A DNA stretch of 64,000 nucleotides from an uncultured Psychroserpens sp. Its GTDB lineage: Bacteria > Bacteroidota > Bacteroidia > Flavobacteriales > Flavobacteriaceae. Both the position numbers and the translations under genes were made by a program. Below, one piece after another: positions 28,324 to 37,894 of the stretch (positions within the stretch are counted from its first letter, which is position 1; each line of letters begins with the position of its first letter). Location of the stretch: positions 1-64,000 of the forward strand of contig NZ_CANMVN010000007.1 in assembly GCF_947501425.1 (NCBI RefSeq). The letters are read 5' to 3'. A model generated the notes under the pieces. It was not told the origin of the DNA and did not search any database. It saw only the letters and a program-made list of their open reading frames with translations.

Positions 28324-30042
28324 TTAAAAATCAAACTGATACGTCGCACCTGCTAAAAACTGAATCCCTTGCACTGGATAGTTTAACCAACGGTTATAAT
28401 CCTGATTGGCAATATTATTAGCTTTTGCAAATGCAGAAAGCTGATCATTAATCTTATAACCAACATGAGCATTAACGTCAAAGTAGCTGTCTAATGTTAT
28501 GGTTTCTGCAAGAGGCAATCCTAAAGTACCAATACCTGTTATAAATTCATCCTTACGTTCTCCAACATAAAACAAATTAGCACCTGCAAACCAATGCTTA
28601 TCTATTTGATAATCTAAAAATAAGGATGCTTCAATATCTGGTAAATTCCAAGGCTCTGCTTGATTTTCAGTATCATAAGCAAAGTACTGGGCTTTCATTC
28701 CTAGTTTAAAGTTTCGGTTGACGTCGACATTTAACTCACCTGCTACAGAAAATGTCGTCACATCATCGTAAGCGATTCCGAAGGAATTTCCGAATTGATA
28801 ATTTTCACGATCAATACCAGCATCAGGATTAGCTTTAAACAATGCTCTGTTATTATCAGCCAAATAATGACCGCTAATATTATAACTCATACTGTTTGAT
28901 AACTTTCCTTTAATGCCTAGAGACACGTTATAAGCCTGATCTGTTGGAATGATAAACAAGGTTGGAGACACGAACGGATTTTCCTGAGCAAATTCGTGAT
29001 ATGAATTTTGAATCAAACCACCTTCAATACTTCCGTAGGCAATAAGCAATTCATTAACCAAACGGTAGCTTGCTGTGATATTTGGGTAAATAAAAAATTT
29101 CCCGTCACTAGCTTCAGTGTCATTGAGATAAACCAAATTAACACCTAGATTGACTGTTAAATCATCTTGCTTCATTTGGTAACTTGGAGCCAATCCAAAA
29201 GTAATATTACTATAATTTAATTCGTCTTGAACAAAATAGTTTCTATCAAAAGAACCTCCTAAATAATCAATGGTCACTTCGGCATTAATAACCTCATCGC
29301 TAACAGGCACATCAAAACCAGATTTGAGGACAAATCGATTCTCTCCCGAGTCTTGATTATCACCAAAACGTCTGTACAGTACACTACCTTTATTGATAAT
29401 TGCATCTTCAAAATTGATATTTCCACCAAAATGTGCTGTATAGAATGAATGATCTACATCAAAGGTCTCAATACTTTGATCTGGAACACCATACCAGTTG
29501 AAGGTCTGCAAATGAAAACCTCCATCAACTTTCCATGAATAATCGCTTAACTTCTGACTATAATGTACATTTAGTCCTGTTTCAGAAAAATTATTATCAA
29601 AATTCACTCCATCAATATCACCTGCTGAAGAATGGTGACTAAAATAGCCTCCAACCCGTTCTGTTCTGCTCAACGCATGGTTTAGGTAGACCTCACCTAA
29701 AATAGTTGTATAAGTTCCAACACCTAAAGAAGCGTAATTATCATATAACTTCACTGGCTTTTCCTTATCAACATTAGCTGCTTTTCCTTTAGCAGGTGTA
29801 AACGTTGAAGCTACAGGAATCGAAAAAATATTGTACTTAATAGGTTTTTTAGTAGCATTAGTTGAGTCATTAAGTTTGGCAACTTCTTTGATCTTAAAGG
29901 CATCAGAAATTGTTGGTGTATAAGGCTTTACCACATTAACAACATCTGTATCTATAGTGTCTTTTTCTCGTTCTTGCGCTGTTAACATTGAGATGTTAAA
30001 CGTTAAAATGACTAAGACTATATATTTCAATTTGTTTTGCAT
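28324..30042 (-). CDS. Outer-membrane beta-barrel protein (TonB-receptor-like barrel)
   Basis: A 572-residue protein with a signal peptide ending LTAQ, a proline/lysine-rich periplasmic N-terminus (VVNVVKPYTPTISDAFKIKE) and a long barrel of amphipathic strands ending in FLAGATYQFDF. It resembles the barrel of TonB-dependent receptors but has no clear plug domain. It starts 4 bp after the TPR gene, so the two should work together, with the TPR protein as periplasmic partner. Substrate unknown. Confidence 0.8.
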   Translation of the reverse strand: MQNKLKYIVLVILTFNISMLTAQEREKDTIDTDVVNVVKPYTPTISDAFKIKEVAKLNDSTNATKKPIKYNIFSIPVASTFTPAKGKAANVDKEKPVKLYDNYASLGVGTYTTILGEVYLNHALSRTERVGGYFSHHSSAGDIDGVNFDNNFSETGLNVHYSQKLSDYSWKVDGGFHLQTFNWYGVPDQSIETFDVDHSFYTAHFGGNINFEDAIINKGSVLYRRFGDNQDSGENRFVLKSGFDVPVSDEVINAEVTIDYLGGSFDRNYFVQDELNYSNITFGLAPSYQMKQDDLTVNLGVNLVYLNDTEASDGKFFIYPNITASYRLVNELLIAYGSIEGGLIQNSYHEFAQENPFVSPTLFIIPTDQAYNVSLGIKGKLSNSMSYNISGHYLADNNRALFKANPDAGIDRENYQFGNSFGIAYDDVTTFSVAGELNVDVNRNFKLGMKAQYFAYDTENQAEPWNLPDIEASLFLDYQIDKHWFAGANLFYVGERKDEFITGIGTLGLPLAETITLDSYFDVNAHVGYKINDQLSAFAKANNIANQDYNRWLNYPVQGIQFLAGATYQFDF

Positions 30043-30046
30043 ATTC

Positions 30047-33000
30047 TTAATTTTGTTCAGATTCTACTGAGGCATTTGTCTTTGCTTCAATGGCTTTAAT
30101 TCTATTTAATTCTTCCTGAGCTTCAGTAACAACATCATCAAACTCAGAAAAGTTACTGATTACACTTTCCAGAATGTAAGTGGCTTGAAAAGCATCACCT
30201 AGTGCATCATAATTTTTCGCCATAACCACTAAGCCTTTAGCACTGTAATATTTATAGCTACTGTAATCACTAGCCAGTTTTTGAACAACCGTATTGGACG
30301 CTTGATGTTTTCCTTCTTTATTTTTGAAATAAGCATTGTAGAATAAAGCTTCGGCAGCTAGAGCACCAGTTGCAATTTTTTCAACTTTCGCATAAGCAGT
30401 TTTGGCTTTGTTCTCATCTCCTGTTTTAATCGCAGAACGAGCAATGATGATTTGCGCATCACTTTTGACCTTATTATCAATTTTAGAGTTTTGAAGTGCT
30501 TTTTCGGCATAGTTCACAGCTTCAGTATAGTTTTCCTTTTGATAATAGGCATTCATTAAATTAGACTCTGCATAGGTTACATTTTGTGGATAATCTGCAT
30601 CTGATTCTAAACGTTTGAGTAGCGGAATCGCTTTATCCCAATTAGAGTTATTTAAATAAATTTCAGATAATTTCACGATAGCCTGTTCTGTAAACTCTCC
30701 TTTTTGTCTACCTACAACATACTCGTAGTGCGGACGAGCATTTTCAGGCAAGTCTTTTTTGGAATATAATTCGGCTAAATAAAAATGAGATTTAAGTGCG
30801 TGTATTCCGTTAGGAAATTCGTTTAAATATTTATTAAACTGACGAATAGCACTATCAGTATTACTTTCTAAATACTGCTTCTCTGCAGCCAGATAGGCAG
30901 TATTATCTAATTCGGCATCAGTTACATCAACATAATCTAGGGTTTTAACCCAAGCAGCATACTCATCAACGCGACCAAGATCAATATAGATCAAACGTGC
31001 TGTAGCCACAGCCTGACTTGCTTCTTCGGTTGAAGGATAATCATTAGCTACTTTTTTGAACTTATTTAGTGCGCGTTCATTATCATTGGTATTATAATAC
31101 GCTAAGCCTTGTCTTAACAACGCTTTTGAGATGAACACACTATTTCGATACTCTGAAGTTAGTCGATCATACATAGCCATAGCCTTGTCTGTCTCATTAG
31201 CTTTCACATAGGAATTTGCCAATTCGTACATGGCATCATCTCGTAAGGCAGATTTAGGAAATTCATCAATAAAGGATTTAAGTCCGTTGATTTTTTTAGA
31301 CCCTTGACCAATATAACCATAACTCATTGTTTTCTGAAATGTAGCGTAATCACCTTCAATCTCATTAATGCTTATAGCTTTATCATAGGCTGCAATGGCT
31401 TTATTATATTGACTAGACACAAAATGACCATCGCCAAGTCTTAAATACGCATCATTTAAACGCAGTTTATCATCTTTATGTGAAGCAATAAATGTTTGAA
31501 AACTCGCAGTAGCCTGATTGTAGTTTTTGAGTTTAAAATAAGTATAGGCAATGTTATAGTCAATATTAGTAATTTCATTTACTTCGGATGCCTTAGGCTG
31601 TTGTTTAAATTGCTTAAAACCAATCAAGGCCTCATCAAAATCACTTAAATTATAATCGGTTTCAGCTTTCCAAAAGGTTGCTCTAGCAGTGAAAACATCA
31701 TCTTTAGCCTCATCAATAGACGCATTAAAAAGCTGTAAGGCTTCACTGTAATTCCCTTCATTATACACTTCTATCCCTCGGTAAAAAGCTACTTTTTGAT
31801 AAGCCACACGGTTTTCAAAGCTCTTTTTATTTTCAAGAAGTTTGATTGCTTCCTTGTAGTTTTTAGAAGTGATATAAGAATCTATTAATAAGGTCTCTAA
31901 CTCTTCCTTATAGCTCGTGTCAGGATATTTATCTAGATAACTGGTGAGTACCTGAGGAACTGATTGGTAAGGATTACCTATTTCATAACTGATCTTGGCA
32001 TAATTTAACCACGCATCTTCCTGAATTTTCAAATCGTAATCCATTTGAGATGCATTTCGGAAGGCATTCAAGGCCTCTTGTTTTTTATCAAGATTGATAT
32101 AACTTTCTCCTAAATGATAATAGGCATTCTGTGCGACAGCATTATTACCATCTATAATTTTATTGAATTCAGAGATGGCTTTTTCAAAATCATCTTGCTT
32201 GTAATAAGCATATCCTAATTGGTAATAATCAACGTTATTCCATTTTCCTCGTCGTCCTTTGTAAGCTTGTAAATACGGAATAGCTTCTGCATACTGTTCT
32301 AAGTTAAAATAACTTTCTCCAATAATTTTGGACAACTCTGATTTTTCCTGCGGATTACTCTTATCTAACTGTTCTAAAGCTAGCTCTATAGCCTTTTCAA
32401 ACTTCCCCAATTTAAAATTAAGATCTGCCTGATAATACGATAGCTTTTCTTTGTATTTATCCTGATCACTTACCTGGTCGAAATACTCATTAGCTTTATC
32501 ATAGTCGTCACCTTCATAAGCCATAAAACCTATGTAATACTTTGCTTGAGAACCATATTCTTTTGAAGTTACTACGCGATTCAAATACTTATTAGCACCA
32601 CTTTCATCACCTGTAGAATACAAGGTATAACCGTAATTAAAATTAAATTTATCGCGTTCAGAACGGGCTATACTGTTTTCATCTACCTTATCATACCATT
32701 TTCTGGCGTAGGCATATTTCCCATTTGTAAAATAGTAATCGGCTACATCTAAAAAAGCTGTATTTCTTTTGGTACTTGTTGGGTAATTATCAACAAACTC
32801 CTGAATAAGATCATCGGCATTTTGCTGGTTTAACCGTACAGCACAATTGGCTATATAATAGGCACAATCGGATTCAACAGTTTCATTTGGCGCTTCGTTC
32901 TTTATAGATTCAAACAATGATTGAGCCGCTTGATACTGCTTATTATTGTAGAGCGTTAGCGCTTTTTGATAATCTACCAAATCACTGGTATATGTAGCTG

Positions 33001-33070
33001 TTTGTTGTGCTTTCAAGTAAGACGTAAACAACAAAAAGCTCAGCAAAAAAGTTAATTTTCTGAAAGTCAT
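30047..33070 (-). CDS. Large periplasmic TPR-repeat protein
   Basis: A 1007-residue secreted protein (signal peptide ending LKAQ) composed almost wholly of tetratricopeptide-like repeats, for example YYIGFMAYEGDDYDKANEYF, YQLGYAYYKQDDFEKAISEF and AIAAYDKAI. Such repeats mediate protein binding. The translational linkage with the barrel gene suggests an outer-membrane complex, possibly with a cell-wall role, but this is inference. A promoter is visible upstream. Confidence 0.9.
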   Translation of the reverse strand: MTFRKLTFLLSFLLFTSYLKAQQTATYTSDLVDYQKALTLYNNKQYQAAQSLFESIKNEAPNETVESDCAYYIANCAVRLNQQNADDLIQEFVDNYPTSTKRNTAFLDVADYYFTNGKYAYARKWYDKVDENSIARSERDKFNFNYGYTLYSTGDESGANKYLNRVVTSKEYGSQAKYYIGFMAYEGDDYDKANEYFDQVSDQDKYKEKLSYYQADLNFKLGKFEKAIELALEQLDKSNPQEKSELSKIIGESYFNLEQYAEAIPYLQAYKGRRGKWNNVDYYQLGYAYYKQDDFEKAISEFNKIIDGNNAVAQNAYYHLGESYINLDKKQEALNAFRNASQMDYDLKIQEDAWLNYAKISYEIGNPYQSVPQVLTSYLDKYPDTSYKEELETLLIDSYITSKNYKEAIKLLENKKSFENRVAYQKVAFYRGIEVYNEGNYSEALQLFNASIDEAKDDVFTARATFWKAETDYNLSDFDEALIGFKQFKQQPKASEVNEITNIDYNIAYTYFKLKNYNQATASFQTFIASHKDDKLRLNDAYLRLGDGHFVSSQYNKAIAAYDKAISINEIEGDYATFQKTMSYGYIGQGSKKINGLKSFIDEFPKSALRDDAMYELANSYVKANETDKAMAMYDRLTSEYRNSVFISKALLRQGLAYYNTNDNERALNKFKKVANDYPSTEEASQAVATARLIYIDLGRVDEYAAWVKTLDYVDVTDAELDNTAYLAAEKQYLESNTDSAIRQFNKYLNEFPNGIHALKSHFYLAELYSKKDLPENARPHYEYVVGRQKGEFTEQAIVKLSEIYLNNSNWDKAIPLLKRLESDADYPQNVTYAESNLMNAYYQKENYTEAVNYAEKALQNSKIDNKVKSDAQIIIARSAIKTGDENKAKTAYAKVEKIATGALAAEALFYNAYFKNKEGKHQASNTVVQKLASDYSSYKYYSAKGLVVMAKNYDALGDAFQATYILESVISNFSEFDDVVTEAQEELNRIKAIEAKTNASVESEQN

Positions 33071-33093
33071 TAGGTTCGATTTTTAATTGATGT

Positions 33094-33126
33094 CAAAGAT
33101 AATTTATCTCATAAGCTATAACGCAA
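33094..33126 (-). promoter_or_regulatory. Promoter of the TPR/barrel operon
   Basis: The minus strand reads TTG (complement of 33124-33126), a 22-bp spacer and TATCTTTG (complement of 33094-33101), an exact TAnnTTTG. The start would be about 17 nt before the ATG. Confidence 0.5.
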
Positions 33127-33233
33127 TAATCGTGCTATAATTATACACCGAGTTATTAAAAAGACTATTCGGGCAAGATTGTGTTACACTTTGCGTTTAC
33201 TATTAAGTCATTACAGATTTTAAATTTCTACTA

Positions 33234-33264
33234 TTGGTAGTTGCTAGTTTTTATAATACATTTA
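33234..33264 (+). promoter_or_regulatory. Probable ftsE promoter
   Basis: TTG (33234-33236), a 20-bp spacer and TACATTTA (33257-33264), one mismatch from TAnnTTTG, ending 27 bp before the ftsE ATG. Confidence 0.4.
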
Positions 33265-33291
33265 CACATCTATTAAATCTTCATATAAACT

Positions 33292-33975
33292 ATGTCTGAA
33301 ACTGTTTTACAACTCAAAAATGCTTCTATTTATCAGGGTGATAGTATGGTATTATCTGATGTTAATTTTGAAATGAACAAAGGTGACTTTGTATATCTCA
33401 TTGGAAAAACAGGAAGTGGTAAAAGTAGTTTTATGAAAACCTTATATGGCGATCTCGAACTCACCGAAGGCGAGGGTCACATAGTTGATTACGATCTCAG
33501 GACTTTAAAAGAAAAAGATATTCCATTTTTAAGACGAAAATTGGGTATTGTATTTCAGGATTTTAAATTATTACCAGACAGAACCATCAATCAAAATTTA
33601 GAATTTGTACTAAAAGCCACCGGCTGGAAAGACAAAACTAAAATTAAAGAACGTATTGAAAGCGTTTTAGATAAAGTTGCTATGAAAACTAAAGGCTTCA
33701 AATTTCCGCATGAGTTATCTGGAGGTGAACAGCAACGTATTGCTATTGCTAGAGCCTTATTAAACGACCCTGAACTTATTCTTGCCGATGAACCGACAGG
33801 AAACCTAGATCCGCAAACAAGTATTGAAGTTATGGAGGTTTTACTGGAGATTAATAAAAATGGAAACACCATTTTAATGGCTACTCATGATTATGCTTTA
33901 CTTCTAAAATATCCGAGTAAAACGCTTAAATGTGACGAGAACAAAGTATTTGAAGTGGTGCAACGTAAAGGCTAA
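33292..33975 (+). CDS. ftsE: Cell-division ABC transporter ATPase FtsE
   Basis: A 227-residue ATPase. It has Walker A GKTGSGKS (38-45), Q-loop VFQDFKLLPDRT (88-99), signature LSGGEQQR (142-149), Walker B LILADEPTGN (Asp166, Glu167) and the THDYALL switch. The sequence YLIGKTGSGKSSFMK and the FKLLPDRT loop are typical of FtsE, which links wall hydrolysis to division with FtsX. No ftsX follows: the next gene is convergent and overlaps by 4 bp. In Bacteroidota the two genes are often apart. Confidence 0.92.
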   Translation: MSETVLQLKNASIYQGDSMVLSDVNFEMNKGDFVYLIGKTGSGKSSFMKTLYGDLELTEGEGHIVDYDLRTLKEKDIPFLRRKLGIVFQDFKLLPDRTINQNLEFVLKATGWKDKTKIKERIESVLDKVAMKTKGFKFPHELSGGEQQRIAIARALLNDPELILADEPTGNLDPQTSIEVMEVLLEINKNGNTILMATHDYALLLKYPSKTLKCDENKVFEVVQRKG

Positions 33976-35597
33976 AACCCTAACCATTTAAAAAACCGTT
34001 TGATCACACCTTCTTTTTTTTCTACTGAATTATCCTCGGTTCCCTGAGGTTTAAACTCAATAATAAATACACCAAAATTAGATAATGATTTTTTAGCTTT
34101 AGTATTATGAAGTGGTTTTTCGAAGGCTGTTAACTGCATTGGAAATGTAATTTTAAAATCTTCGGAGAGTGTCCCTGTTTTTAAAACCTTACTAACATTT
34201 TCAACATCATATATGGTATAATTTATTCCAGTTTTAAGACCAGCTTTTGAAAAATCGGCCATAGTAGGTTCACCATCCTTTTGTAGTATGACTACCTTAA
34301 ATGCATCTTTACGATACTTGTATCTTGTTATGGTAGCCATGGTTTTTAAATCAAATTGCTTAATGTGCTTCCATTGACTGTTTCTATCAATACCAAAATT
34401 AGATTGCCATTTATTTAGGTCATAATCCTGATGTTTTAATATTCTAAAACTAGAACTCTTCTTTGTGAAATACGTATTATTTTTAAATTGCCATTGAGAC
34501 ATATGCTCCAAAACCGACGACTGCATATGAACATAACCACAATAGACACTATTATTCTCGAAGGTTAACGATTTGGCGTGCAGAATTCTAAGTCCGTTAT
34601 TTCTACCAATAATCATATTGTTCTTAATCTCAACGTTTTCAATTGGTGCATTTTTATGAAACCCTAGTGTTAATGAAGCGGCATCACCTCCTACTTGAGC
34701 ATTTCCTACATCAGTATTATGGTAAAAAATATTATTGAGGATTTTAATGTGTTTTGCAATGTTTGTTCCATTTCTATCGTCTGATGCTACAATCAAATTA
34801 TCTTTAAATGCACCACTTGGTGAGCCATTATTAAAGATTACATTACTTTTTAAGATGATATTTTTAACAAACTCTTCTTTAGCCTTTTTGTTAGCAGACC
34901 AGATTTGAACACCTTTATAAAAATTATTAAAAATGATATTATTTTCGATAATTCGTGTGCTCTCTGAATTATTTTGAACGTAAATCCCAACACCTCCACC
35001 TCTATTTTTGCTTGTGGTGTAGCCATTGTTAAAAATTAAACAGTCTAGGATTTCTGTTCCTCCAGTTCGTTTCCATGAGCCAAATCCGGAACCTGGATTA
35101 TTATGGATTTTTAAATTGATGAACTTACAATCAATACCATTACTATGTGTTATTCCATCAACATTTTTAAAACCTTCAGAACCTTTATTTCGAGTAAATT
35201 CACCTAGAAATGTAACCTCAAAATTTTTATAGATAACTTGTTTACCTTTTACTTCAAGTACTGCTTTTTTTGATGATGTCACATTTCCGTTTAAAATAAC
35301 CTTATCAGTTTTATAAGCAGATACTGTGATGTATTTATCAGACTCCAAACTTTGTAGTGAACTGGTAAATCTACCATTGTAAATTCCATCGTGAAGCCAA
35401 ATTATATCTCCTGCATTAACGACATCCGATTTTTGATCAAATGCGGTTTGAAGATCCCATGGATTGTCAATTGCACCTGTTCCATTCTCTGTTCCAGGAT
35501 TGGAAGTATGATCTTTAGGGAATACATGAAACTCCTCTTGAGCATTTAATAAAAGCCCAATGCAACAAAAGAACACATGTAATATTCGTAGTTTCAT
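33972..35597 (-). CDS. Secreted right-handed beta-helix repeat protein
   Basis: About 541 residues from ATG 35597 (signal peptide LRILHVFFCCIGLLLNAQ). The frame extends to 35654, but a -7 element TATTTTTG (complement of 35623-35630) lies inside that extension, so the shorter start is better. Repeated IIENNIIFNN, LKSNVIFNNG, LNNIFYHN and IKNNMIIGRNN blocks show a parallel beta-helix like polysaccharide lyases and epimerases. The position beside a polysaccharide cluster suits a glycan-active or glycan-binding role. The catalytic residues are not identified. Confidence 0.82.
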   Translation of the reverse strand: MKLRILHVFFCCIGLLLNAQEEFHVFPKDHTSNPGTENGTGAIDNPWDLQTAFDQKSDVVNAGDIIWLHDGIYNGRFTSSLQSLESDKYITVSAYKTDKVILNGNVTSSKKAVLEVKGKQVIYKNFEVTFLGEFTRNKGSEGFKNVDGITHSNGIDCKFINLKIHNNPGSGFGSWKRTGGTEILDCLIFNNGYTTSKNRGGGVGIYVQNNSESTRIIENNIIFNNFYKGVQIWSANKKAKEEFVKNIILKSNVIFNNGSPSGAFKDNLIVASDDRNGTNIAKHIKILNNIFYHNTDVGNAQVGGDAASLTLGFHKNAPIENVEIKNNMIIGRNNGLRILHAKSLTFENNSVYCGYVHMQSSVLEHMSQWQFKNNTYFTKKSSSFRILKHQDYDLNKWQSNFGIDRNSQWKHIKQFDLKTMATITRYKYRKDAFKVVILQKDGEPTMADFSKAGLKTGINYTIYDVENVSKVLKTGTLSEDFKITFPMQLTAFEKPLHNTKAKKSLSNFGVFIIEFKPQGTEDNSVEKKEGVIKRFFKWLGF

Positions 35598-35662
35598 AAT
35601 TTGATATTTCCAATTACTGTACCAAAAATAGGGATTCAAAATAGTTAATACCATAAAAAGTG

Positions 35663-35670
35663 TATTTTTG
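35663..35670 (+). promoter_or_regulatory. -7 element before the first glycosyltransferase
   Basis: TATTTTTG is an exact TAnnTTTG match, 18 bp before the ATG at 35689. No clear -33 element is seen. Confidence 0.35.
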
Positions 35671-35688
35671 AATTAATTACAACGTCGT

Positions 35689-36579
35689 ATGCTATCTGTA
35701 CTTATTCCAGTTTATAATTATGATATAAGAGCTCTTGTAACTGCCATTCAAGAACAGTTACTGACCTCTCAAATACCATTTGAAATTATATGTATGGATG
35801 ATGGTTCAAAAAGCAATTTTAGAACTATTAATTCTGAAATAGAACAATTAGAACATACTGGCTATCGCGTTTCTAATTCCAACTTAGGACGAGTTGCCAC
35901 AAGAAAAAGCTTAGCAGAAAACGCTAGCTATAATTGGTTGTTGTTTTTAGATGCCGATGTCATTCCAAGAACTAACCAGTTTATTAATAATTACATTCCG
36001 TATTTGCATACTGATTACGAAGCCGTTTATGGTGGATTTGCTTATAAAGAGGATCAGCCTGAAGACGATTTGATGTTGAGATGGACTTATGGAAGATCCA
36101 ATGAGCAGGTATCGGCACATATCAGAAACAAAACACCTTACAAAATAGTAATATCGGCTAATTTTCTAATTAAAAAAACACGATTCCTTGAGTTAAGCTC
36201 CTATATGACCAATACTGGTTATGGATATGATAATTATTTTGGAGCGCTTTTAAAAGAAAAGACTGTTAAGGTCTTCCATATTGACAATGAAGTGTTTCAT
36301 TTAGGCTTAGAATCTAGTGCTTCTTATCTCAAGAAAATTGAAGAATCTATTGACAACCTATTACAACTAGACACTGAGGACAAATTAAAAACAACCGATA
36401 ATAGTTTATTAAAGTTATTTAAACTATTTAAAACCTATAAACTCCATAAGATTTGGGCCTGGGTCTACAAGACATTTGGCAGCTCTTTAAAATCTAATTT
36501 GCTAAGCAAGAGACCAAGTGTGTTTATGTTACAATGTTATAAATTGAGTTACATTTGTTATCAAGATCAAAATTCATGA
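35689..36579 (+). CDS. Glycosyltransferase family 2 protein
   Basis: A 296-residue GT-A fold transferase. The N-terminal VLIPVYNYD, the nucleotide-binding ICMDDGSK and the metal-binding LFLDADVIP motifs are seen. It has no membrane segment, so it acts on the cytoplasmic face. It overlaps the next GT2 gene by ATGA. Donor and acceptor sugars are not readable. Confidence 0.92.
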   Translation: MLSVLIPVYNYDIRALVTAIQEQLLTSQIPFEIICMDDGSKSNFRTINSEIEQLEHTGYRVSNSNLGRVATRKSLAENASYNWLLFLDADVIPRTNQFINNYIPYLHTDYEAVYGGFAYKEDQPEDDLMLRWTYGRSNEQVSAHIRNKTPYKIVISANFLIKKTRFLELSSYMTNTGYGYDNYFGALLKEKTVKVFHIDNEVFHLGLESSASYLKKIEESIDNLLQLDTEDKLKTTDNSLLKLFKLFKTYKLHKIWAWVYKTFGSSLKSNLLSKRPSVFMLQCYKLSYICYQDQNS

Positions 36580-37499
36580 CACCTTATTTTTCTATCATAA
36601 TTTCTGTTTATAACAAAGCAGCATATGTAGCCGATACTCTGACATCTGTTTTAGATCAATCTTATTCAAATTTTGAAGTTATTGTAGTAAATGATGGTTC
36701 TACAGATGAGAGTTTAGAGATCTTAGAACGTTTTGACGATTTCAGACTACAGATTATCAATCAAGATAATCATGGTGCATCACATGCTAGAAACCACGGC
36801 ATAAATCTAGCAAAAGGCCGCTATATTGCTCTTCTTGATGGTGACGATCTTTGGGATTCTCACTTCTTAGAAACTATGCATACCACCATAGATAATCATC
36901 CTACACAATCTATATTTACAAGTGCAATTGCACATAAGTATGATGACAACATCGTTCCTGTTCCTTACAGTTTCAAAATAGATAAAGACGTTTTAATATT
37001 AGACTATTTTGAGGCAAGTCAGAAGCATTCGGCATTATCTGGTTCTAGCACTGTGTTTAAACGTGATATTTTGGACATTACCGGAAATTTCGATGAACGT
37101 ATCAGGTCTGGTCAGGACACTGATCTATGGATTCGCTTTGGAATACATTTTCCAGTAGTATTTGTAAGTAAGGTATTAGTGTATTATGTGTTTAATAGAC
37201 AAAGCTTGTCTAATACTACATCTGACATTAATCTTAAACCTAAATTTGACAAGTATAAGGAAGAAGAAAACACAAATTTTTATCTGAAAAAATTTTTAGA
37301 TAGAAATAGATTTTCGCTGGCTATATTAAGTAAGCTTAATGGTGATTGTGTGTCATTTGAGTTTTTTAGAACCTCGCTGTCACTAAGGAGCTTATCATTA
37401 AAAAGAAAAATTTTAATTATGAGTCCGAAATGGGTTATTTCACTACTTCTCAAACTAAAGTCAATTACTGGGAAGAAGTTATATTACGATACTTTATAA
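36576..37499 (+). CDS. Glycosyltransferase family 2 protein
   Basis: 307 residues from the ATG at 36576, which overlaps the stop of the preceding gene (ATGA). A longer frame from 36555 is possible but less likely. Motifs: IIISVYNKAAYV, VIVVNDGSTDESL, ALLDGDDLWD. It has a short hydrophobic C-terminal stretch. It converges with the FdtA gene and overlaps it by 16 bp. Confidence 0.92.
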   Translation: MTPYFSIIISVYNKAAYVADTLTSVLDQSYSNFEVIVVNDGSTDESLEILERFDDFRLQIINQDNHGASHARNHGINLAKGRYIALLDGDDLWDSHFLETMHTTIDNHPTQSIFTSAIAHKYDDNIVPVPYSFKIDKDVLILDYFEASQKHSALSGSSTVFKRDILDITGNFDERIRSGQDTDLWIRFGIHFPVVFVSKVLVYYVFNRQSLSNTTSDINLKPKFDKYKEEENTNFYLKKFLDRNRFSLAILSKLNGDCVSFEFFRTSLSLRSLSLKRKILIMSPKWVISLLLKLKSITGKKLYYDTL

Positions 37500-37894
37500 T
37501 CTTTAAATTCTTTGTAATCTCTTATGTAATCGTCTTCATCAAACTCATCTGAAGCTAAGACCAAGCAGACTGATCCTGAAGAAAAATTTTCCAATTCACG
37601 CCAAATTCCAGTAGGTATTAATAATCCTTTATCTGGTTTATTGAGCATGATTTTTCTCTTTTGTTTACCATCATCAAGAACCACTTCAAAACTTCCGCTA
37701 AGGGCAATTAAAAACTCTAACTGCTCCTTATGTGCATGACCACCACGATACGCATCACTAGGCACATCATACAAATAATACACTCGTTTTATTTGATAAG
37801 GAATAGAGTCTTTTTCAATCACCGCCAAATTGCCTCTAGGATCTGTAATTTTTGGTATCTCTATTATCTCAATATTATCTATACTATTCTTCAT
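37484..37894 (-). CDS. fdtA: FdtA/QdtA-like dTDP-sugar 3,4-ketoisomerase
   Basis: A 136-residue cupin. The active-site motif RGGHAHKE has His53 and His55 as the expected catalytic pair; the N-terminal PKITDPRGNLAVIE and the C-terminal IPTGIWRELENFSSGSVCLVLAS are typical of FdtA/QdtA. It converts dTDP-4-keto-6-deoxyglucose to a 3-keto sugar, which FdtB-type transaminases then aminate. A DegT-type transaminase and a hexapeptide acyltransferase lie nearby (45081-46184 and 41014-41505). It overlaps the upstream GT4 gene by 11 bp. Confidence 0.88.
   Translation of the reverse strand: MKNSIDNIEIIEIPKITDPRGNLAVIEKDSIPYQIKRVYYLYDVPSDAYRGGHAHKEQLEFLIALSGSFEVVLDDGKQKRKIMLNKPDKGLLIPTGIWRELENFSSGSVCLVLASDEFDEDDYIRDYKEFKDYKVS

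Noticed and set aside
35598-35654. A longer N-terminus for the beta-helix protein
   Set aside because: The extension contains a -7 promoter element and would displace the signal peptide.
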